A stretch of 64,000 nucleotides of DNA from a virus. The position numbers and the translations under genes were made by a program. The stretch is from positions 1 through 64,000 of IMG/VR virus record IMGVR_UViG_3300008266_008316; one strand, 5' to 3'. Shown here in pieces: positions 26,489 to 33,901 of the stretch (position 1 is the stretch's first letter; every line of letters begins with the position of its first letter). The notes below the pieces were generated by a model. It ran no database searches. It saw nothing but the letters and a program-made list of their open reading frames with translations, and was not told the DNA's origin.

Positions 26489-27313
26489 ATGAACACACCA
26501 TCACATCTTGGGGAATGTATTGTAGCCGCATCTACAATCGGTTCTAATGTCATTATAGCAAAGAATCGTGATAGATCATACAACCCACAAGTTGAAATTG
26601 TTCGACGATTGGTGGATAATACCGAGGTGTGTTTATTTCATGATATGACAACTGGATGGGTTGAAGGTATGAATGAACACGGTATTGGTATTTTAAATAC
26701 CGCATTGATGGTAGGATTTGACGAAAAAGAAAAACAATTAGTTAAAAAGTCTGGACAAAAATCCCAAGACGCTCCACGCGTTATGGCTGCGTTAGGTCAC
26801 AAAGATTTAAAAGGAGCCATAAAGTCTGCGGCTGGATTTGACGGTGGCATCAAGGGACACACGATTGTAGCAAACGCTCGACAAGGAGCGGTCATAGAAA
26901 ATACGTCAAGACATGCGGTGAGCATCAAACCATTGAATATGGAAGATATTACTGTTCGTACCAATCACGGGCACTTATATACCGACGCAGGATATACAGA
27001 AGGTATAAAATATTTATCTTCAAAGATTCGTAAGATAAGTGCAGAAAAACAGTTATCAGCAGTTAATGATTATCACGATATAGCGCGTGCTCTTCGACAA
27101 CCGTTCTACCCAAAAAATTCTATGTTAAATATGGCACGTGATACAGCGGAAATGAGTACCACAAGCCAAATCGTATTAAATTTGAATACTAATGAAATGT
27201 TAGTATATTTATTTCGTAGTAAGATTGAAGAATTTCACGGTCTTAATAATCAATTACCAGAAGGCCGACAATCAAAAATTAAAGTAAGAGTATTTTGGAT
27301 AAATAATCGCTAA
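26489..27313 (+). CDS. Ntn-hydrolase, C45/acyltransferase-like
   Basis: A 274-aa protein. The segment GECIVAASTIGSNVIIAKNRDRS places a candidate nucleophile Cys at residue 10 and the NRD motif at 26-28. This is the layout of the penicillin acyltransferase/choloylglycine hydrolase (AAT, peptidase C45) superfamily, where cleavage before Cys exposes the catalytic amine. The following GMNEHGIGILNTAL and TNHGHLYT blocks fit the same fold. Such enzymes hydrolyse or transfer amide-bound acyl groups; the substrate here is unknown. Possible roles include breaking down an acyl-amide such as a host signal or lipid. It is directly upstream of the gp32 promoter. Confidence 0.65.
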   Translation: MNTPSHLGECIVAASTIGSNVIIAKNRDRSYNPQVEIVRRLVDNTEVCLFHDMTTGWVEGMNEHGIGILNTALMVGFDEKEKQLVKKSGQKSQDAPRVMAALGHKDLKGAIKSAAGFDGGIKGHTIVANARQGAVIENTSRHAVSIKPLNMEDITVRTNHGHLYTDAGYTEGIKYLSSKIRKISAEKQLSAVNDYHDIARALRQPFYPKNSMLNMARDTAEMSTTSQIVLNLNTNEMLVYLFRSKIEEFHGLNNQLPEGRQSKIKVRVFWINNR

Positions 27314-27319
27314 ACACAC

Positions 27320-27348
27320 TTGACATATAAGCAGGGCCCTATTAATAT
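27320..27348 (+). promoter_or_regulatory. Sigma70-like promoter of the gp32-like gene, with inverted repeat
   Basis: TTGACA (27320-27325), 17 nt, TAATAT (27343-27348). CCCTATTAA (27337-27345) and TTGATAGGG (27351-27359) form a 9-bp stem whose left arm and loop contain the -10 box. The gene starts 54 nt downstream with an AAGGAG site. Confidence 0.8.
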
Positions 27349-27401
27349 TATTGATAGGGAGTTGTAAACTCACTAAACACTAAACATTAAGGAGAAGTAA
27401 A

Positions 27402-28184
27402 ATGAGTCTAAACATTGCCGCACTAAAAGCTAAACTTAACCAGTTTAATCGCCAGGGTGAACGTTCAGAAGCACTTTGGAAGCCGACCGAAGGTAAGACG
27501 GTCGTTCGTATTGTTCCGTGGAAGGAAAACAAGGAAAATCCTTTTGCTGAACTGTATTTTCATTATCTAGGTAACAAGACCTATCTTTCCCCGACCTCGT
27601 ATGGTAATCGCGATCCGATTATGGAATTCGCTGAGGAGATTGCGTCGGGAGGTACTAAAGACGATTACGCACAGGCTCGTCCTTTCCGTCCGAAGCTCCG
27701 TACCTTTGTTCCCATCGTCGTTCGTGGTGAGGAAGAGAAGGGTGTTCGATTTATGTCATTCGGTAAGACGGTTTATCAGGAACTTCTTTCTATCATCGCT
27801 GACCCCGATTACGGCGACATCACAGACGTAAAGAATGGTCGTGATATTGTGGTTGAGTATATCCCACAGGAGAAGTCCGACACGAACTTCGCCAAGACGA
27901 TGGTTCGTCCAAAGCCGAACCAGACTCCGCTTTCGGATTCCGCTGACAAGATCAAGGGATGCCTTGAGAATCAGCCCGACCTTCGTGCAATCTTTAAGGA
28001 ACCCACTTATGAGGAGCTTAAGGTCGCTCTCGAGCGTTATCTTGACCCTGATAGTAAGGCAACGGTATCGGCGCCTGTCGCTAAGGACGAACCAAAGTCC
28101 GTGACAGCAACAAAGTCTGCGACTACGCAGAAGTCAACGTCAGTCAAAGATATGATTGACGAATTCGACGAAGTATTTAACTAA
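27402..28184 (+). CDS. 32: gp32-like single-stranded DNA-binding protein
   Basis: A 260-aa protein. The N-terminal LNQFNRQGERSEALWKPTEGKTVVRIVPW leads into the T4 gp32-type OB core (YFHYLGNKTYLSPTSYG). The C-terminus is a Thr/Ser/Lys linker ending in an acidic tail, VKDMIDEFDEVFN, as used for protein contacts. The Cys/His zinc site of T4 gp32 is not seen. Codon use (AAG, GAC, TTC, CGT) is richer in G/C than its neighbours, fitting high expression from the strong promoter just upstream. It coats ssDNA for replication and recombination and works with UvsX and the helicase encoded downstream. Confidence 0.8.
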   Translation: MSLNIAALKAKLNQFNRQGERSEALWKPTEGKTVVRIVPWKENKENPFAELYFHYLGNKTYLSPTSYGNRDPIMEFAEEIASGGTKDDYAQARPFRPKLRTFVPIVVRGEEEKGVRFMSFGKTVYQELLSIIADPDYGDITDVKNGRDIVVEYIPQEKSDTNFAKTMVRPKPNQTPLSDSADKIKGCLENQPDLRAIFKEPTYEELKVALERYLDPDSKATVSAPVAKDEPKSVTATKSATTQKSTSVKDMIDEFDEVFN

Positions 28185-28189
28185 TACAC

Positions 28190-28219
28190 TTGACAACGCA
28201 GGTGGTACCCTACTATATT
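28190..28219 (+). promoter_or_regulatory. Promoter of uvsX within an inverted repeat
   Basis: TTGACA (28190-28195), 18 nt, TATATT (28214-28219). Two nested stems surround the -10: AACGCA (28195-28200) with TGCGTT (28233-28238), and GGTACCC (28204-28210) with GGGTACC (28224-28230). The -10 box lies in the 13-nt loop. A GAGGA ribosome site at 28248-28252 precedes the ATG at 28258. Confidence 0.8.
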
Positions 28220-28257
28220 TGTGGGGTACCCTTGCGTTTTCACATTTGAGGACATAT

Positions 28258-29368
28258 ATGGCAAAAGAAAAGAAGGTTATTCAAGAACCAGACCGCGACG
28301 AGTTGGCGTCTCTTATCGCAGAGTCACTAAACAAGTTAAACAAAGACAGCGACCAGATTGCATTCTTCCTTGATGGTCGTGAAGAAACGCCTACCGACTT
28401 TACAGATTTTATTTCTACCGGTGCTACGATGCTTGACGTTGCTATTAGTAATCGTCCGCATGGTGGTATCGCTGTTGGTCGTATGTGGTAAGTCTCTACT
28501 CGGTGCACAGCTCATTGCAAACACACAGAAACGCGGTGGTGTTGGTGTTCTGATTGACACAGAAACCGCAGTCAATCCAGAGTTCTTCCGTGCAGTTGGG
28601 ATTGATACGAACAAGCTGGTTTATGTTCATCTCCAGACTGTTGAGGAAATCTTTGATGCAATTACTACAATTATTGAAAAAGTCCGTTCTGGAAAGGATA
28701 AGGACAAGTTGGTTACGATTGTCGTGGACTCTGTTGCCGCAGCTTCGACGAAGAAAGAAATGGAAGCCGACTTCGGTAAGGATGGGTATGCAACGGACAA
28801 GGCTATCATCATCAGTAAGGCGATGCGAAAGATTACCGGCCTACTTGGCAGAGAAAAGATTGCACTCGTCTTTACCAATCAACTCCGTCAGAAGCTCAAC
28901 GCTATGGCATTCTCTGACCCGTGGACAACCTCGGGTGGTAAGGCGATTGCGTTCCATGCTTCGACTCGTCTCCGATTGAATTTGATGGGAAAGATTAATA
29001 ACTCATCGGGTGATGTAATTGGTGTAAAGGTGAAAGCAAACATTGTGAAGAATCGTTTGGGACCGCCGCATCGTACTGCTGAGTTTGAGATTTACTTCAA
29101 TCGTGGTATTGATGATACGGGTGCGTGGCTTAAGATGATGAAGGATTTGAAGCTTGTGAAGCAAGCTGGTGCGTGGTACACCTATGAAGATCCTGAAACG
29201 GGTGAAGAAACCAAATTCCAATCGAAGGAGTTCGCAGGATTCCTTGAATCAGATATGGAACGTAAGGAACTACTCTACAACGAGATTTGTGATTCGTTAA
29301 TTATGAAGTATCAGAGTGAGTTTGATCCTGAAGCAGTGAGTATCGCAGATGCATCAGACGACGAATAA
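28258..29368 (+). pseudogene. uvsX: UvsX/RecA recombinase with a frame break that removes the P-loop
   Basis: Both halves are clearly RecA-like. Frame 1 runs from the ATG at 28258 and ends ..RPHGGIAVGRMW with TAA at 28489-28491. The next frame resumes with CGKSLLGAQLIANTQ at 28484 and runs to 29368 with intact RecA blocks: GVLIDTETAVNPEFFRAVGID, TIVVDSVAAASTKKE, LVFTNQLRQK, SGGKAIAFHAS. Between Arg and GKS a RecA has about 10 residues (EIxGPESS-type P-loop), but here only 4 nt exist. About 26 nt therefore appear to be missing, which destroys the frame and the Walker A loop. The gene is otherwise undamaged. The cause is either a recent natural lesion or a sequence/assembly error; no slip can restore the missing residues. 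In an active form it would drive strand exchange with gp32 and UvsW. Confidence 0.75.
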
Positions 29369-29570
29369 TACACGGACCTATTCCAATTTCTCACATGCCG
29401 CTATTGTTCCAGCGTTGCATGTGGGACATTGGGATATCGGTGGTACACGATTTCCAGTATATAAGAAGCATCCAAATTGGTTTCATAAATTTATGGTAAG
29501 ACTTTTGTTCGGATGGAAATATTCTCCTGAAACAAAAAGTACTACCACAAGGCAATTACTAAATGGTTAA
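29349..29570 (+). CDS. Small unknown protein between uvsX and the exonuclease
   Basis: A 73-aa frame overlapping uvsX by 20 nt and the next gene by 8 nt. The C-terminal half, KKHPNWFHKFMVRLLFGWKY, looks like an amphipathic or membrane-associated helix. It has no strong ribosome site. Its fit between coupled genes supports it, but I do not recognise it. Confidence 0.5.
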   Translation: MHQTTNNTRTYSNFSHAAIVPALHVGHWDIGGTRFPVYKKHPNWFHKFMVRLLFGWKYSPETKSTTTRQLLNG

Positions 29571-30615
29571 CTTACAAGATATATTTCAAAATATGAAGTT
29601 TGAAAACGACGAGCAGGGCATGGGATATAATTCCCATGTCCTGTTAATCGATGCGATGAATTTATTCATACGTTCTTATGCCGCTGTTCCTTCGATGGAT
29701 GAAGATGGTAATCATATTGGTGGAATGATGGGATTTCTTAAGAGTCTTGGTCTTGCCATCCGTACCTTTAAACCGACACGTTGTGTTGTCGTGTTTGACG
29801 GGAAAGGTGGAAGTCAACGCAGACGTAAGATATACCCACAGTACAAGGCAAACCGAAAGCCACCAGTGCGTTTGAATCGTGCATATGATTTAACAACGGA
29901 TGAGCAAGAAAAAGAAAATATGAAGTGGCAATTGGTCACTCTGATAGAAATGTTAGAATGTTTACCGTTGACAATTCTTGCGTTGGATAACGTGGAAGCA
30001 GACGATGTGATTGCATATCTTTCACAACTGGTTACACAAGAAGGTGGGAAGAGTATTATCTATTCAACGGATAAAGACTTCTTTCAGCTAGCAAGTGAAA
30101 ACGTCAAGGTATATAATCCTGTTAAAAAGAAAACATTTGATGTGGATGTTATCTTGGAAGATTATGGTATTCATCCCGCACACTTTCACTTCTTCCGTGC
30201 ATTAAACGGTGACAAGAGTGATAACATTGATGGAGTAAAAGGCGTTGGAGAAACTACATTAAAGAAGTATATTCCAGAAATCGCAGATCCATCGGCAACC
30301 ATCTCTATTGATTTTATTGAACAAAAATATGCAAATGAAAAGAAAGTACCCAAGATGATACAAAACATTTTAGGTAATAAAGATATAGTTGAACGTAATA
30401 TAGTATTAATGAACTTGCATGAAGGAATTATGTCAAACGATGCACGTTTAAAAGTTGCGAATATGTTTCATAATCATACTGTTGAGTTGCGTAAATACGA
30501 CTTGACAAAGTTGATGATGAAGAATAAGTTACTAGGAGGTTTCCAACATTACGACAGTTGGATAGCTCAGAATTTTATACCATTAAATAGGTTCCACAAT
30601 GACTCCACAGCATGA
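29563..30615 (+). CDS. FEN-type 5'-3' exonuclease (T4 RNase H-like)
   Basis: A 350-aa protein. VLLIDAMNLFIRSYAAVP carries the first metal Asp, and CVVVFDGKGGSQRRRKIYPQYKANR is the helical-arch entry. Then come VEADDVIAYL and IYSTDKDFFQLA (metal sites) and GDKSDNIDGVKGVGETT (H3TH DNA-binding loop). This is the T4 rnh / Pol I 5' nuclease family, which removes RNA primers and flaps on the lagging strand. The end overlaps the helicase start by 17 nt, so the two are co-translated. Confidence 0.85.
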   Translation: MVNLQDIFQNMKFENDEQGMGYNSHVLLIDAMNLFIRSYAAVPSMDEDGNHIGGMMGFLKSLGLAIRTFKPTRCVVVFDGKGGSQRRRKIYPQYKANRKPPVRLNRAYDLTTDEQEKENMKWQLVTLIEMLECLPLTILALDNVEADDVIAYLSQLVTQEGGKSIIYSTDKDFFQLASENVKVYNPVKKKTFDVDVILEDYGIHPAHFHFFRALNGDKSDNIDGVKGVGETTLKKYIPEIADPSATISIDFIEQKYANEKKVPKMIQNILGNKDIVERNIVLMNLHEGIMSNDARLKVANMFHNHTVELRKYDLTKLMMKNKLLGGFQHYDSWIAQNFIPLNRFHNDSTA

Positions 30616-31987
30616 TACGAACGTAGACAATCTAGCAAAGTTTGGTCCTTCATTTCAAGCAAAGGTAATGGCATGTATTTTGTCATCTACTGAATTTTTG
30701 CAGCAATCACTTGATGTGTTGAATCCAAACTTTTTTGAGAATGATGCTGGTAAATGGATTGTCGAAGAAACTATAAATTATTTTGGTAATTACAAGTCCC
30801 TTCCAACACTTGAGGTTTTTAAGCTTGAGTTAGAAAAGGAAAAGGATGAAGTTTTGAAGGTTGCTGTAAAAGAGCAACTTCGTACCGCATTCCAAAGAAA
30901 GAACGATGATGATTTGGAATACGTTAAGGATAGTTTCTTGGACTTTGCAAAGAATCAAGCATTAAAGTCTGCGATTGTAAAATCTGTTGATCTTTTGCAA
31001 GTTGGTCAATATGGTGAAATCAAAAATATTATTGATGGGGCACTCCGAGCAGGACAACCTCGTAATATCGGACATAATTGGAAAGAAGATATTGCGATGC
31101 GTCTTGCTGGCGTCTCTCGTATTTGTGTACCAACGGGTTGGGACGCTATTGATGCGTTCACGGGTGGTGGATTGGCTGCTGGAGAGCTTGGAGTCATTGC
31201 CGCACCTTCTGGTATTGGTAAGAGTTGGGCGCTTGCTACGATTGGAGCAAATGCTGCTAAAGCTGGAAAACGTGTTGTACACTATACACTTGAATTAAAT
31301 GAAAATTACGTTGGGCTTCGATATGATACCATCTTTACGGGAATCGAACCTGGTAGTATCACAAGCCATCCAGATAAAGTGCGTGATATGGTAGATAACA
31401 TACCTGGCGATATTATTATCAAGTATTATCCTGCACGTAGTGTAACTGTACACACACTTCGAGCACATCTTGAACACTTAATCGGTAATAAGATGAAGCC
31501 GGATATTATGTTGATTGACTACGCTGATTTGATGCGGTCTGTGGATAGAGCAGATGCCCGTTATCAAGAGTTGGGTGCCATCTATGAAGAAATTCGTGGA
31601 ATGAGTGGTGAGTTGGGTATTCCGTGTTGGACGGCCTCACAAACTCAACGTTCTAGTATTCAGGATGACATCATTCAGGCCGATAAGATTTCCGAATCCT
31701 ACAATAAGATTATGACCGCCGACCTCGTAATCTCCCTATCCCGTAAGCTAGAAGATAAAGCCAATCACACAGGTCGTGCACACTTAATGAAGAATCGATT
31801 TGGGGCTGACGGTATTACGCTTCCCGTATACATGAATACTAGCCTCGGTAAGATTGAAATATATGATGAAAACTCCTCAAAGGGTATTTTGTTGAAGAAG
31901 CAAATGCAGGCTGGAGAGAGTATGTTAAAGAAAACGTTGGCGAAGAAATTTAATGAATTACACAGCGATTTTTCTGACGAAGAGTGA
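30599..31987 (+). CDS. 41: DnaB-family replicative helicase (gp41)
   Basis: A 462-aa protein. The N-terminal about 150 residues form a helical primase/loader-contact domain. The RecA-like core begins GGLAAGELGVIAAPSGIGKS, with Walker A at about residue 200. Walker B is DIMLIDYADLM, and RFGADG is in the late motif region. Length and layout match T4 gp41. It moves 5'-3' on the lagging strand template. No separate gp61 primase or gp59 loader is visible in this window. Confidence 0.85.
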   Translation: MTPQHDTNVDNLAKFGPSFQAKVMACILSSTEFLQQSLDVLNPNFFENDAGKWIVEETINYFGNYKSLPTLEVFKLELEKEKDEVLKVAVKEQLRTAFQRKNDDDLEYVKDSFLDFAKNQALKSAIVKSVDLLQVGQYGEIKNIIDGALRAGQPRNIGHNWKEDIAMRLAGVSRICVPTGWDAIDAFTGGGLAAGELGVIAAPSGIGKSWALATIGANAAKAGKRVVHYTLELNENYVGLRYDTIFTGIEPGSITSHPDKVRDMVDNIPGDIIIKYYPARSVTVHTLRAHLEHLIGNKMKPDIMLIDYADLMRSVDRADARYQELGAIYEEIRGMSGELGIPCWTASQTQRSSIQDDIIQADKISESYNKIMTADLVISLSRKLEDKANHTGRAHLMKNRFGADGITLPVYMNTSLGKIEIYDENSSKGILLKKQMQAGESMLKKTLAKKFNELHSDFSDEE

Positions 31988-32035
31988 TATACTTATTAGA
32001 ACCTATAAACTTTAACCGATGTGGAGAATAGCAAG

Positions 32036-33886
32036 ATGTTGCTAGAATCAAAGATTTTGTCGGAAATCACGACATTTATGAAATACTCAAAATACCTTCC
32101 AAATAAGGAACGACGGGAAACGTGGAAGGAGCTTGTTGATCGAAACAAGAAGATGCATTTAGAAAAGTTCCCAAATTTAGAAAAAGAAATTGAAGAAGCT
32201 TACAAATTTGTATATGACAAAAAGATTCTCCCATCTATGCGTTCACTACAGTTTGCTGGTAAGCCAATTGAAATTAATAACGCTCGGTTGTACAACTGCT
32301 GTTTCCTACCAATCGACCACCCAGATGCATTTAGTGAAGTAATGTTCCTTCTACTTTCTGGTACCGGTGTAGGATATTCCGTACAACGTGCCCACGTAGA
32401 GAAGTTGCCAGAAATCAATAAACCCACCAAGACTCGTCGTTACCTTGTTGGTGACAGCATCGAAGGATGGGCGGATGCAGTCAAGGTACTTGTCTCCGCA
32501 TACATGCGTGGTAAGGCAATGCCTGTTTATGATTTCTCTGACATTCGACCGAAGGGTGCGATGTTGATTACGAGTGGCGGAAAGGCACCTGGTCCAGAAC
32601 CGCTCAAGGATGCGCTTCATAATATTCAAAAGATTTTCGACCGTAAGCAAAACGGTGAACAACTTACCACACTCGAAGTGCATGACATTCTTTGTTATAT
32701 CGCTGATGCAGTATTGTCGGGTGGTATTCGTCGTTCCGCAATGATTTCGTTGTTTGATTTAGATGACGATGATATGTTGACCTGTAAGTTTGGTAACTGG
32801 TGGGAAACCAATCCACAACGTGGTCGTTCAAACAACAGTGCGGTTATCGTTCGTCATAAGGTAGAGAAGGAAGTATTCTTGGAACTTTGGAAGAAGATTG
32901 AAATGTCTGGTTCTGGTGAACCTGGCTTCTTCTTCACAAATGACCCATCGTGGGGATTGAATCCGTGTGCAGAAATTTCACTTCGTTCATTCCAATTCTG
33001 CAACCTCACTACGATTAATGCTGGGGACGTTAAAGACCAAGATGATTTTAACGCACGTGCGAAGGCAGCAGCATTCATTGGAACACTTCAAGCATCATAT
33101 ACTAACTTTCACTATTTGAGAGATATATGGAAGAGAACAACGGAAAAGGAAGCTCTCATCGGAGTGAGTATGACGGGTATTGCAGCGGGTGCTGTTCTGA
33201 ACTTGGATATGAAGAGCGCGGCAAACATCGTGAAGGAGGAAAATGCCCGAGTTGCGGAGCTAATTGGAACGAACCGTGCATCCAGATGTACTACAGTAAA
33301 GCCGGAGGGAACTTCGTCGTTAGTTCTAGGGACATCATCTGGTATTCACGCATGGCATAACGATTTCTACATTCGTCGCATCCGTGTTGGTAAGAATGAA
33401 AGTATTTACAACTACTTGATTGAAAACCATCCAGAGATTCTTGAAGATGAATTCTTTAAGCCAAATCAACAGGCGGTTATCAGTATTCCACAACGTGCTC
33501 CAGAAGGCGCGGTAACACGCCAAGAAACGGCACTTGATCTTTTGAAGCGTGTATCAAAGGTTTGGAAGGAATGGGTGAAGCCTGGTCATCGTGGTGGAGC
33601 AAACAAGAATAACGTATCCGTTACCGTCACTATTAAGCCAGATGAGTGGGAAGGTGTTGGTGAGTGGATGTGGGAAAATCGTGAAAACTTTACGGCATTA
33701 AGTGTCCTCCCATTTGCAGACCATACTTATATGCAGGCACCCTTCGAAGATATTAGCGAAGCAGAATATAAAGAATTGGTGTCACATCTCCACAATATCG
33801 ATTTACGGAAGGTTGTAGAAACAGCAGATAACACCAATCTACAAGGTGAAGTTGCTTGTGGTGGTGGTGGATGTGAAGTACAATAA
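32036..33886 (+). CDS. nrdJ: Class II (adenosylcobalamin) ribonucleotide reductase
   Basis: A 616-aa protein. GGAG at 32023-32026 favours the ATG at 32036 over the in-frame GTG at 32021. The catalytic set of monomeric B12-dependent reductases is visible. It includes a thiol in YNCCF (about residue 86), NPCAEI with the thiyl Cys and Glu (about 308-312), a second FCNL Cys, LLLSGTGVGYSVQ, and the C-terminal CGGGGC redox pair. Size matches a compact RTPR. It makes dNTPs without oxygen, using host cobalamin, and is re-reduced by thioredoxins such as the two encoded at 36.5 and 37.3 kb. Confidence 0.85.
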   Translation: MLLESKILSEITTFMKYSKYLPNKERRETWKELVDRNKKMHLEKFPNLEKEIEEAYKFVYDKKILPSMRSLQFAGKPIEINNARLYNCCFLPIDHPDAFSEVMFLLLSGTGVGYSVQRAHVEKLPEINKPTKTRRYLVGDSIEGWADAVKVLVSAYMRGKAMPVYDFSDIRPKGAMLITSGGKAPGPEPLKDALHNIQKIFDRKQNGEQLTTLEVHDILCYIADAVLSGGIRRSAMISLFDLDDDDMLTCKFGNWWETNPQRGRSNNSAVIVRHKVEKEVFLELWKKIEMSGSGEPGFFFTNDPSWGLNPCAEISLRSFQFCNLTTINAGDVKDQDDFNARAKAAAFIGTLQASYTNFHYLRDIWKRTTEKEALIGVSMTGIAAGAVLNLDMKSAANIVKEENARVAELIGTNRASRCTTVKPEGTSSLVLGTSSGIHAWHNDFYIRRIRVGKNESIYNYLIENHPEILEDEFFKPNQQAVISIPQRAPEGAVTRQETALDLLKRVSKVWKEWVKPGHRGGANKNNVSVTVTIKPDEWEGVGEWMWENRENFTALSVLPFADHTYMQAPFEDISEAEYKELVSHLHNIDLRKVVETADNTNLQGEVACGGGGCEVQ

Positions 33887-33901
33887 AACAATTTAGAGGT
33901 T

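Noticed and set aside
28358-28480. ATG at 28358 as the true uvsX start
   Set aside because: The first 42 residues from it are out-of-frame translation of the real N-terminal part and show no RecA resemblance.
28258-29368. Group I intron or translational bypass as explanation of the uvsX break
   Set aside because: There is no inserted sequence; bases are missing, so neither splicing nor hopping could restore the P-loop.
32021-32035. GTG 32021 as start of the ribonucleotide reductase
   Set aside because: The GGAG ribosome site is inside this stretch and fits ATG 32036.
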